Assembly (NCBI RefSeq): GCF_022479115.1
Contig: NZ_CP092497.1
Coordinates: 8,308,001-8,372,000 of the forward strand
DNA length: 64,000 nt
Origin: Amycolatopsis sp. EV170708-02-1
Lineage (GTDB): Bacteria; Actinomycetota; Actinomycetes; Mycobacteriales; Pseudonocardiaceae
Reading direction: 5' to 3'
Shown here: piece after piece, positions 37,009 through 45,700 of the stretch
How the letters are laid out: every line of letters starts with the position of its first letter
Position numbering within the stretch: the first letter of the stretch is position 1
Made by a program: the position numbers and the translations under genes
The notes under the pieces: generated by a model
Seen by the model: the letters and a program-made list of their open reading frames with translations, nothing else
What the model was told of the DNA's origin: nothing
Databases searched by the model: none

Positions 37009-37457
37009 TTCGCGACCTGCGCGATCTTGGAGATCTCGCGCGCCTGCGGCTGCTGCGCGGCGTGCGGGTGCTCGGCGCCGGCGTAGACCTTGAGCTTCTT
37101 CGCCTGGGCGCGGCCGAGCTTGTTCTTCGGGAGCATGCCCTTGACGACCTTCTCGAGCAGGTGCTCGGGCTTGGTGTCGAGCAGCTCGCCGAAGGAGCGC
37201 TTACGCAGACCACCGGGGTAACCGCTGTGCCGGTACGCGAACTTCTGCTCGCGCTTGTTACCGGTGAGCGCGACCTTCTCGGCGTTGACGATGATGACGA
37301 AGTCACCGGTGTCCACGTGCGGGGCGTAGGTCGGCTTGTGCTTGCCGCGCAGCAGCGTGGCGACCTCGGTCGCGAGCCGGCCGAGCACGACATCCTCGGC
37401 GTCGATCACGTGCCAGGCACGAGTGACGTCGCCGGGCTTGGGGCTGTACGTGGGCAA
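37005..37457 (-). CDS. rplM: 50S ribosomal protein uL13
   Basis: 150 residues; the start is TTG 37457 ([20 protein letters not shown]), as no ATG or GTG lies in range. Conserved [20 protein letters not shown] and [21 protein letters not shown]. Forms the rplM-rpsI operon. The gap upstream (37458-37732, 275 bp) holds the divergent promoters for this operon and the lipoprotein gene, and a small GC hairpin at 37602-37618. Confidence 0.97.
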   Translation of the reverse strand: MPTYSPKPGDVTRAWHVIDAEDVVLGRLATEVATLLRGKHKPTYAPHVDTGDFVIIVNAEKVALTGNKREQKFAYRHSGYPGGLRKRSFGELLDTKPEHLLEKVVKGMLPKNKLGRAQAKKLKVYAGAEHPHAAQQPQAREISKIAQVAK

Positions 37458-37732
37458 GGGTCTACCTCGTCGTCAACATTGCGTGTGGGTTCTGTGCGGG
37501 CCTAGCGCTTACGCGCCGCAGCGCACAACGACATATGAAGATACCCCCACGCCCGACCCTACTGCGAAGCGGGGGTCGGTCCGGGGTCCCATACTAGGAC
37601 CGGCGCCCGGCGGGCGCCCCGCAACTGTACCTCGCCGGTGTGGCGGAACCGCCCACGGCATCATCCTTCGCGGGAGAGGATGAGACGATCCGGACGCGCA
37701 CCGCGCGCGGGGACTCGATCAGGGGAACGGCG

Positions 37733-38623
37733 ATGAACAAACGTCCAACGACCATCTTGTGCGTGCTGAGCGCCGTGCTGGCGCTGACCACCGCCTGCGG
37801 CCAGGGGCGCGCGGGCACGGCCGTGCCGAAGGGCGACGACGCGGCGACCTACGTCGGCACGAAGTTCGAAACGGCGATGAACAAGCTGCAGGACACCATC
37901 GGCGACCAGCGCGACGTCACCAGCGAGTCGGGCGCCTACTTCCGCTTCGACGAGAAGTACATCCGCAGCACGATCTCCTCGGCCCGCACCGGTTCACCGG
38001 AAGGCCGGGTCAGCCGTCAGCGCTCGCAGAAGAACCCGGACGACAGCATCGACTGGTACACCCCGGGTGACGGGACCGTCGAGTACGTGTACCTCGGCCC
38101 CGTCTACAAGAGTCTCGCCCCGACCCCGTGGGTTTCGATGCCGAAGTCCGAAGCCGGGCTGACCATCCCGTGCGCGTGGGTCGGCATCATCACCGCCTGC
38201 AAGATGGCGGATGCGATCGCCGTGTCCTACAACGCGGACAAGAAGATCGTGAAGAGCGCCAAAAGTCTTCCGGAGAACCGGATCGAGCTGACCGCCGACA
38301 TCCCGTTCGGGAAGTTCATGGAGCGGCGGGTGGAGATCCTGCCGACGTCGATCAGCAGCGCGGTCACGGCCGAGATGAAGAAGGCCCCGGTGCGGACCAC
38401 CGTCTCCCTCAACCCGGACGGGACGCTGAGCCAGATCGTGATGGAGGCCAAGATCGAGGGCGGCGGGCACAAGATCGAGCTGCGCTACGACTTCCGCTTC
38501 ACCGGCAAGGCGAGCGCGCAGGACCTGCCGAAGCTGCCGGACGCCTCGCAGATCACCGTGCTGCCGGACAAGGCGGCCAAGGACGACTTCAACCGCCGCT
38601 TCAACGAGCTGAAGGGTGTCTGA
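37733..38623 (+). CDS. Putative lipoprotein, ESX-associated position
   Basis: 296 residues, ATG 37733. Lipoprotein signal: MNKRPTT, hydrophobic core, lipobox LTTAC with Cys22. The mature part has no motif I can name; it is mixed alpha/beta with paired cysteines near 144 and 151 (IPCAWVGIITACKMA) and resembles LppX/LprG-like or unknown secreted proteins only in general plan. It is three bases upstream of the DUF4333 gene, so the two form one unit. Confidence 0.7.
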   Translation: MNKRPTTILCVLSAVLALTTACGQGRAGTAVPKGDDAATYVGTKFETAMNKLQDTIGDQRDVTSESGAYFRFDEKYIRSTISSARTGSPEGRVSRQRSQKNPDDSIDWYTPGDGTVEYVYLGPVYKSLAPTPWVSMPKSEAGLTIPCAWVGIITACKMADAIAVSYNADKKIVKSAKSLPENRIELTADIPFGKFMERRVEILPTSISSAVTAEMKKAPVRTTVSLNPDGTLSQIVMEAKIEGGGHKIELRYDFRFTGKASAQDLPKLPDASQITVLPDKAAKDDFNRRFNELKGV

Positions 38624-38626
38624 GGC

Positions 38627-39370
38627 ATGACCGAACAGCAGCCACAGCAACCACAACAGCCGCAGCAGTGGTGGCAGCCACCGGCGAATCCCGGGAACCA
38701 GCAGCAAGGCTGGCAGCAGGAGAGCCAAGCCACCGGGCCGCATGCCGGCCAGTGGCAGCAGAACGACGCGGGCGCGAACACCGGCTCCTACACCGGGCAA
38801 TGGCAGCAGCAGCCCGGCGTCACCGGTTCTTTTTCCGGTCCCTGGCAGCAAAGCGGCCCTCCGGCGCCGGGCACGGGATGGCAGCAACCGCAGCAGCAGC
38901 CCCTGCCACAGCAGCAGGATTGGCAGGCGCAGCAACAAAGTCCGGCCACTCCCCCGCCGGTGCAGTACGGCGGAGGGTTCCAGCCCGCCCAGCAGGCACC
39001 GTCGTCTCAGTACGGCGGGCTCGGTGCCTTCGGGGCGGAGCCCGCGAAGAAGTCCAAGGGCTCCAAGAAGACCTTGATGATCGGCGGGATCGCGGCGGCC
39101 GTCGTGGTCGCGGGCGGCGTCGGGGCCTGGCTGCTCGGCGCGTTCGCCGGTGACACCCTCGATCAGAAGTCGGTCCAGGACGGTGTCGTCCGCGTGCTCA
39201 ACGAGCACTACGGGGAACCGGACGTGAAGAACGTGAGCTGTCCTTCCGGCCAGCCGGTGGAGAACGGCACCACGTTCGACTGCTCGATCGACCTTTCGGG
39301 ACAGCAGAAGAAAGTCACCGTCCGGGTGCTGAACACCACCCCGGAATTCGAGGTCGGCGCGCCACACTGA
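38627..39370 (+). CDS. Membrane protein with glutamine-rich N-terminus and DUF4333 domain
   Basis: 247 residues, ATG 38627. Residues 1-140 are low-complexity Gln/Pro/Trp (cytosolic), a membrane helix at about 148-172, then an outside domain with two cysteines (VKNVSCPSGQPVENG, TTFDCSIDLSG) that fits DUF4333. DUF4333 occurs in many mycobacterial secreted proteins of unknown role. A strong terminator follows. Confidence 0.75.
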   Translation: MTEQQPQQPQQPQQWWQPPANPGNQQQGWQQESQATGPHAGQWQQNDAGANTGSYTGQWQQQPGVTGSFSGPWQQSGPPAPGTGWQQPQQQPLPQQQDWQAQQQSPATPPPVQYGGGFQPAQQAPSSQYGGLGAFGAEPAKKSKGSKKTLMIGGIAAAVVVAGGVGAWLLGAFAGDTLDQKSVQDGVVRVLNEHYGEPDVKNVSCPSGQPVENGTTFDCSIDLSGQQKKVTVRVLNTTPEFEVGAPH

Positions 39371-39389
39371 CCAGGCACGGACACGGAAG

Positions 39390-39418
39390 AGCCGCGACGG
39401 TGAGCGTCGCGGCTTTTC
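39390..39418 (+). terminator. Terminator after the DUF4333 gene
   Basis: Stem AGCCGCGACG (39390-39399), loop GTGAG, CGTCGCGGCT (39405-39414), then TTTT. Classical rho-independent shape. Confidence 0.85.
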
Positions 39419-39434
39419 CTTTGACACAAACGAA

Positions 39435-39471
39435 ACGGCGGGCTCGGCATCCGAAGATGCCTGCCCGCCGT
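39435..39471 (-). terminator. Terminator after the WXG100 pair
   Basis: Arms ACGGCGGGC...GGCATC and GATGCC...GCCCGCCGT with a small bulge; on the minus strand it is followed by TTTCGTTTG. It ends transcription of the two esx genes and faces the previous terminator. Confidence 0.75.
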
Positions 39472-39493
39472 TGCTCGTTCGGAGCCGGAAGAC

Positions 39494-39778
39494 TCAGAAC
39501 AGGCCGGTGACGCCCTGTTCCGTGGCCTGGTAGCCGTCGGCCAGCTGCGGCAGCACGCCGGCGACCTGCGCGAGCAGCTGCTTGAGCTCCTCGAACTTGT
39601 TGTCCCACTCCTGCTGAGCGGCCATGTACGCGACCTTCGCGTCACCGTCCCAGGTGTTGACCAGCGGGGACAGGTCGCTCTTCAGCTGCCCGAAGAGGGA
39701 CTCCAGCTCGCCACCGGTGCTCTTGCAGTCGTCGGCCGCCGCGTGGATCGTGGCGTAATCGACCTTCATCTCGCCCAT
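39494..39778 (-). CDS. WXG100 protein (EsxA/EsxT-like)
   Basis: 94 residues, ATG 39778. Type VII secretion substrate, predicted helical hairpin dimer partner. W43-D-G45 is the turn motif; Y83-Q-A-T-E87 fits the YxxxE export signal. Paired with the next gene 52 bp upstream; this position matches Rv3444c/Rv3445c (esxT/esxU) by synteny. Confidence 0.9.
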   Translation of the reverse strand: MGEMKVDYATIHAAADDCKSTGGELESLFGQLKSDLSPLVNTWDGDAKVAYMAAQQEWDNKFEELKQLLAQVAGVLPQLADGYQATEQGVTGLF

Positions 39779-39830
39779 AAGTTCCTCCAGTAATCAGAAA
39801 AAGTCTTGGTTTTGGTGCGGTGTAGCCGAA

Positions 39831-40151
39831 TCAGCCGAGGACGCCGAAGCCCTGGTTGACCGACTTGATGAGCTCCTGCTGCTGCTGCTCGGTCGCGTTG
39901 TACTTCGAACCGGCCTGCTCGAGCAGGTCACCGATGTTCTGGAGGGCCTGGTTGAGCCCACGGCCCGCCGAGTCGAAGCGCGTCATCACGTTGTTGAACG
40001 CGAGCGCCGCGTCGCCGGTCCAGCCCGCGCGGGTGGCCTCGATGTTGTCGCGAAGCTTGCTCAGGTTCTGGTCCATCGAAACGCGGACCTCGGTCACGCG
40101 CTTCTCGGCCTCGGTGAACTGCTCAACTGTCCCGGTAAATCCGCCAGCCAT
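39831..40151 (-). CDS. WXG100 protein (EsxB/EsxU-like)
   Basis: 106 residues, ATG 40151. W44-T-G46 turn and Y84-N-A-T-E88 export motif. Probable heterodimer partner of the downstream WXG100 protein and a substrate of EccC. A 233 bp gap upstream (40152-40384) likely holds their promoter. Confidence 0.9.
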   Translation of the reverse strand: MAGGFTGTVEQFTEAEKRVTEVRVSMDQNLSKLRDNIEATRAGWTGDAALAFNNVMTRFDSAGRGLNQALQNIGDLLEQAGSKYNATEQQQQELIKSVNQGFGVLG

Positions 40152-40357
40152 GGGAGCTACCCCCTTCGTTCGTGGTTTATCCGTACTTGGTGAAGTTCGT
40201 TTGGTACGGACCTACGACGGAGACACTGCCACGTCTGGTTCCCTCTTGTCGCTCGTTGGTTTCAAGTAGTTGCTTGCGTTAACGCTCCCGGCGGGAACCG
40301 AACGCGAGAACCCGGGCAGCGCGCTGCGAATCGCGCCAGGAAAAGGGCTTTCACCAC

Positions 40358-40373
40358 GCGATTTAGCAAACGC
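40358..40373. repeat. Possible decayed palindromic repeat
   Basis: GCGATTTAGCAAACGC looks like the repeat with about four centre bases lost (GCGxTTTAGC, then AAACGC). Not counted in the 34 copies. Confidence 0.3.
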
Positions 40374-40384
40374 ACAGGGGTCGG

Positions 40385-40747
40385 TCAATCGCCTCGGCTC
40401 ATGATTCGCGACTGCGAAAAGTCCTCGTCGTCGTCACCCACACGTGGCCGTCTGGACACGGGTTCCGGCCGAAGGGGAACCAAATCCGCCGCCGAGGGCA
40501 ACGCGGGAACCGGAAGACCGGTGCTCGCGCGGAACCGTTTCGCGGCGTTCCGGACGACGGCGGGAGTCGGCGCGGTCTCGCCGCCCGCGAGCCGTCCCTT
40601 GCCGAATTGCTTCGCCAGTTCGGCGTTCTCGCCCCGGCGGCGTTCATAGCGCGCCTTGGCCGTACGGGCGACCTGCCGGGCGTAGGTGACCGCGTCGCGT
40701 CCTGTGCGCGCGAAGTGCTCGGCGGCGGTCTCGGGTTCGGGTGGCAT
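40385..40747 (-). CDS. Small basic protein with acidic-DF ending, ESX locus
   Basis: 120 residues, ATG 40747. Basic helical N-terminal part (ARQVARTAKARYERRRGEN), then proline-rich, ending RRPRVGDDDEDFSQSRIMS. The DDDEDF ending resembles the DDDDF ends of the proteins at 25262 and 31632. It follows the Hsp70-like gene by 13 bp. Not recognised; maybe a partner of that protein. Confidence 0.65.
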   Translation of the reverse strand: MPPEPETAAEHFARTGRDAVTYARQVARTAKARYERRRGENAELAKQFGKGRLAGGETAPTPAVVRNAAKRFRASTGLPVPALPSAADLVPLRPEPVSRRPRVGDDDEDFSQSRIMSRGD

Positions 40748-40760
40748 GAGGCCTCCCCCT

Positions 40761-42704
40761 TCAGTTGACGACCACCATCGTTTTGACGACCTGCTCGCAG
40801 GCCGCGCTCACCCGCTGTTCGTGCGGTGAGCCGGTGCCGTACTGGCAACCGATGTGGACGCGGATCTTTCCCTGGGCGACGACGTACCAGTCGACGCGGG
40901 CACTCGGTTTGGTCTCGCGGTAGTAGATGACGGACTTGCCGGCGTACTGCGCGGCGCCGTTGAAGCCGCTGTACTTGTCCGGTTCCAGCCGGGCCAGGCC
41001 GCCGAGTTCGTCGACGAGCTTCTGTCTGTCGGCCGTCGCGTCGTAGTCCATCACGTTCTCCTGGGCGACCACGAGGTCGTCGCCGGTGAGGGAGTCGCTC
41101 GGATGGATCACCACCTGACGCTTGGCGACGCGGTCGTCGGTCTGCGTCCAGTCCAGCGGCGCGATGAAGCGGTAGTCGTACTGGGCGAGCGTCCGGCCTT
41201 CCGGCTCGGCCTCCCCGCTGGTGACCGCGAAGAGGATGCCACCGGCGATCGCCGCCACGGCCACCACGGCCGCGGCGATGATCCAGGGCGTCTTCTTGCT
41301 CTTCCCGCCGCGCTCGGCGGGTTTGGTCTCACGGGCGGGCTCACCCGGCCGCCACGGCGGCGGGTGCGCGACCCCCTGCTGGCCCATCGGCGGCGACGGC
41401 GGCCCCTGCGGCCGCGTCGCGTTTAGCGGGCTAAACGCGCTCTGCGGCGGCGGGCCGGGAGGAAACGGGGGACGCGGGGCATCGGGACGCCGGTCGGCGG
41501 GGGCGGGCGCGGGGGCACCGCCGACCCGGGAGACCGCGGAGCCCGCCAGGGAACCCGTCCGGTCCGGGTCGATCAGCACGGCACGCAGGGCGCCGCGGGC
41601 GACCACGGTCTCCGGCTGGTCCAGCGTGGTGGGGACGACCCCGGTCCGCTCGTGCACCAGCCGGGACACCATCGGGATCCGGCTCGACCCGCCCACGAGG
41701 AAGATCGCCGTCAGCTGCTTCGGCCGCAGCCCGGAATCGCCGATCGCGGCCACGGTCAGCTCGACCGCGCGCCCGAGCGGGCCCGCGATCAGCCGCTCGA
41801 GATCCTCCCGGGTCACATGCGCGTCGGCGAACGGCGGCGGCATCGGGACGTCGGTGTACGCGTGCCGCGACAGCGTCTCCTTCGCGCCGCGCACGTCCTG
41901 CCGCAGCACGCGGCGACGTCGCCTGTCCGTGAGCTCACGGCCCTCGACGAGCTTCCGCCATTCCGGCGGATCGGCGGCCGACACCAGCGAACCCACGTGC
42001 TCCAGGAGCGCCTGATCGACGTCCGCTCCCCCGAAGCTCGGATCCCCCCGGGTGGCCAGCACCTGGAACCCGGCGCGTTTAGCGGGCGAACTGCGATCCG
42101 CCGGGCTGCCGGGCATGCGCTGCACCACGGAGACGTCGACGGTGCCCCCGCCGAGGTCGAGGACCGCCAGCGCGTCGCCGGGGCGGCCGCTGAACTCGAC
42201 GGTGCGTTCGGAGTTGAGATCGGCCGGGGCGAACGTCGCCGCGTGGTACACCGCCGCGGCGACCGGCTCCGGCACCAGCGCGACCTGACGCGCGAGCCCG
42301 CTCGCCGCCTGCCGGAGCAGCCGGGTGCGGGTCGCGCCCCAATCCGCGGGATGGGTCAGGACGAGCAGCTCGACCTCGGCGTCACCGGCGAGCCGTCGCG
42401 CCTCGGTCACCGCGCGTTTCAGCACGGCGTGGACGACGTCGGTCACGCGCAGGACGTTGTCGCCCAGCAGCAGGTCGCCTTCGTCGATCCGGCGCTTCGG
42501 GTTCGGCTCGTAGCGCGACGGATCGACCGCCGCCTGCCGTTCCGCCTCCTGGCCGACGAACAGCGTCCCGTCCGGCGCGGCGTAGACCGCCGACGACATC
42601 AAGGGCTGCCCGTCCACCACGACGACCTGCGGCTCGCGGCCGTTGATCGAAGCGACTACGCAGGTGCTCGATGTCCCGAAGTCCACCGCAACCCGCACTG
42701 TCAC
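40761..42704 (-). CDS. Hsp70-like type VII secretion-associated membrane protein
   Basis: 647 residues, ATG 42704. N-terminal Hsp70/actin-fold ATPase (VAVDFGTSSTCVVA, VPEPVAAAVYHA, LAVLDLGGGTVDVSVV, IFLVGGSSRIPMV), a proline-rich linker (about 400-465), one membrane helix (about 473-494), and a C-terminal domain of the type VII secretion-associated kind (as Rv3446c in ESX-4). Two palindromic repeats lie inside: near residue 203 (SSPAKRAG, stop removed) and 422 (SAFSPLNAT). Probably a membrane chaperone or regulator of export. Confidence 0.82.
   Translation of the reverse strand: MTVRVAVDFGTSSTCVVASINGREPQVVVVDGQPLMSSAVYAAPDGTLFVGQEAERQAAVDPSRYEPNPKRRIDEGDLLLGDNVLRVTDVVHAVLKRAVTEARRLAGDAEVELLVLTHPADWGATRTRLLRQAASGLARQVALVPEPVAAAVYHAATFAPADLNSERTVEFSGRPGDALAVLDLGGGTVDVSVVQRMPGSPADRSSPAKRAGFQVLATRGDPSFGGADVDQALLEHVGSLVSAADPPEWRKLVEGRELTDRRRRRVLRQDVRGAKETLSRHAYTDVPMPPPFADAHVTREDLERLIAGPLGRAVELTVAAIGDSGLRPKQLTAIFLVGGSSRIPMVSRLVHERTGVVPTTLDQPETVVARGALRAVLIDPDRTGSLAGSAVSRVGGAPAPAPADRRPDAPRPPFPPGPPPQSAFSPLNATRPQGPPSPPMGQQGVAHPPPWRPGEPARETKPAERGGKSKKTPWIIAAAVVAVAAIAGGILFAVTSGEAEPEGRTLAQYDYRFIAPLDWTQTDDRVAKRQVVIHPSDSLTGDDLVVAQENVMDYDATADRQKLVDELGGLARLEPDKYSGFNGAAQYAGKSVIYYRETKPSARVDWYVVAQGKIRVHIGCQYGTGSPHEQRVSAACEQVVKTMVVVN
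41419..41438. repeat. Palindromic repeat in the Hsp70-like gene linker
   Basis: GCGTTTAGCGGGCTAAACGC, perfect; on the gene strand read SAFSPLNAT in the proline-rich linker, a place that tolerates insertions. Confidence 0.92.
42075..42094. repeat. Palindromic repeat in the Hsp70-like ATPase domain, stop removed
   Basis: GCGTTTAGCGGGCGAACTGC; gene strand reads CGC AGT TCG CCC GCT AAA CGC (RSSPAKR). The standard form would read GTT TAG. The arm that would carry the TAG is mutated. Confidence 0.75.
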
Positions 42705-42772
42705 AAGCCACTCCCGCAGATCGTCGTCGTCACCCCGAGCCCGGCCGGTACCTCACCTGGTTCCGCGGGAGG

Positions 42773-45700
42773 TCAGTCCGGCTGGATCCACGAGACCTGC
42801 ATGAGCTGCTTGCCGTGCTTCCGGGTCACGAGGTTTCCTCGACCCGGCGGCATCTGGCTCGGCTTCACGTTGGCGACGAGGTTGCCCTCGTCCCGCGAGC
42901 CGTTCATGACCATACCGGGCGCCGCGATCTCCCTGAGCTTGCCGAGGATCGGGTCGAACATCGCCCGGCTCGCGCCACCACTGCGGCGGACGACGACGAT
43001 GTGCAGACCGACGTCCTTCGCCTGCGCGAGGAACTCGGCGAGCGGCTTCAGCGGGTTGCTCGTCTGCGTGGCGACCAGGTCGTAGTCGTCGACGATGATG
43101 AACAGCTCCGGACCGGTCCACCAGGACCGGGTCTTCAGCTGCTCCTGCGTCACGTCCGGACCGGGGAGCCGCCGGGTCATCGACCCGTGGACGTCCTTGA
43201 CCATGCTGTCGAGCTGCGCGGCGGACACCGCGTAGCCGAGCAGCTGGTCTCCGCCGACGAAGCCGAGCATCGTGCGGCGGTAGTCGACGAGGATGATGAC
43301 CGCTTCCTGCGTCGTGTACCGCTCGGTGATACCCCGGGTGATCTGGCGCAGCAGGTTCGTCTTGCCCGACTCGCCGTCCGCGAACGCGTAGAAGTGCGAA
43401 TCGGCCGCGAAGTCGAGGTAGATCGGCTGGAGGTCTTCCTCGTTGACACCGATCGGCACCAGCTTCGTGTTGCGCTTGGAGTCGATGGCCAGGACCTCGT
43501 CGTAGGTGACCATCTCCGGCAGCAGGCGGACCTGCGGCGCCGGGCGGCCCTTCCACGCGGCCTTGATCTTCGCCACCGCGTCGGCGACACCGGCGGCGAC
43601 GTCGTCCGGGTTGCTCGATCCGTCGATCCGCGGCAGACCGGTCAGCAGGTGCAGCTTGTCCCTGGTGAGACCGCGGCCGGGGCGGCCGGCCGGGACGTTC
43701 ACCGCGACCCGGCGGTCGATGTCCGACTCGCTCGGGTCACCGAGGCGGAGCTCGAACCGGGTACCGATCATGTCCTTGATCGCCGGGCGGATGTCCGCCC
43801 ACCGGTTCGCGGCGATGATGACGTGCACACCGTAGGAAAGACCCTGGGTGGCGAGCTTGGTGATCGAGGTCTCCAGCTCGTCGAAGTCGTCCCGCAGGGC
43901 CTTCCAGTTGTCGACGATCAGGAAGGCGTCGCCGAAGGCGTCTTCCTCGGGCTTGATCTCGCCCCGCCGCTTGCGGTTGCGGAACTCGTTCATCGAGTCG
44001 ATGCCCATGGCACCGAACCGGCCTTCCCGCTCGGTGAGCAGGGTGGTCAGTTCGGCGACGATCCGGCGGGCCTTGTCCGGCTCGCGCCGGGCGACGGCGA
44101 CCCCACCGACGTGCGGCAGGCCCTGGAGACCGGCCAACGTACCGCCACCGAGGTCGAGCGCGTAGAACTGCGCTTCCTCGGGGGTGTGGGTCAGCGCCAT
44201 CGACATGATCAGCGTCCGGAGCATGGTCGACTTGCCCGACTGCGGGCCGCCGACGATCACACCGTGCCCGGCGCCACCGGAGAAGTCGGCCCACAACAGG
44301 TCACGACGCTGCTCGTACGGGCGGTCGACGATGCCCATCGGCACCTGCAGCCGTCCGTTGCCGAAGAACCCGACCGGGGAAAGACCGCGGTCATCGGTGG
44401 GGTTCAGGTTCGGCAGCAGGGTGTCGAGCGAGTTCGGCTCCTTGAGCGGCGGAAGCCACACCTCGTGCGCGGGCGGGCCCTGGCCGATCAGCCGGGACAC
44501 GATCACGTCGAGCTCACTGGGCTCGACGGCCTCTTCCGACTTCGCCTCCTCGACGGGCGCGGCCTCGATCTGCTGCGGCTCCGGTTCCTTCGGCAGTTCG
44601 ACGAAGTCCGGGACGAACAGCTGCGGGCGCTTGTCGGCGCGGACCACGGTCGCGACCGGACCGGCCGCCTTGATGCCCGCGGGCCGGTACGGGCCCGAGA
44701 CGTAGGAGGCCTTGAAGCGGACCAGCGTCGACGTGTCGTACTTGAGGTAACCGCCACCCGGCACGGACGGCAGCTCGAACGCGTCGGGCACGCCGATCGC
44801 GGCACGGGATTCCGCGGCGGAGAACGTCTTCAGACCGATGCGGTAGGAAAGGTGCGAGTCGAGACCGCGCAGCTTTCCCTCTTCCAGGCGCTGCGACGCG
44901 AGGAGCATGTGCATCTGCAGTGACCGGCCCAGACGGCCGATGGCGACGAACAGGTCGATGAAGTCCGGCTTCGCGGCCAGCAGCTCGGAGAACTCGTCAC
45001 AGACGATGAAGAGCGCGGGCAGCGGGTCGAGGTCGGCGCCGTTCTCGCGGGCCTTCTCGTACTCCCAGACGTTCTTGAAGTTACCGCCGTTCTTCAGCGC
45101 CTCCTGGCGCCTGTTCATCTCGCCGGCGAGCGCGTCCTTCATGCGGTCGACCAGCGTGACCTCGTCCGCGAGGTTGGTGATGACCGCGGAGACGTGCGGC
45201 GCGGAGTCCAGACCGAGGAACGTCGCACCACCCTTGAAGTCGACGAGGACGAAGTTCAGCGTGCTCGACGAATGCGTGGCGAGCATGCCCAGCACCAGCG
45301 TGCGGAGGAACTCCGACTTACCGGAACCGGTCGCCCCGATGCACAGGCCGTGCGGGCCCATGCCCTCCATCGCGGCTTCCTTGATGTCCAGCTCGACCGG
45401 CTGGCCGTACTCGCCGACGCCGAACGGGACGCGGTAGCGGTCTCGCACCGGGCGCGGCCGCCAGGCCTGCTGGACGTCGAAGGTCATCGGGTCGCCGGGG
45501 ATGCCCAGCAGTTCGAGCAGACCGGGGTTGGACAGCAGCGGCTCTTCCTCGGCGGCGTCCTGCGCGGCGGTGCCGACGCGGTACGGGGCGAGGAGGCGGG
45601 CCAGCGCTTCGGCCTCGACCACGCTGAGCGTGTCCGGACGGCCGAACCACTCGACGCCGCCGGCGCTGCGCGCGCCGAGCCGGTCCTCCTCGACGACCAG

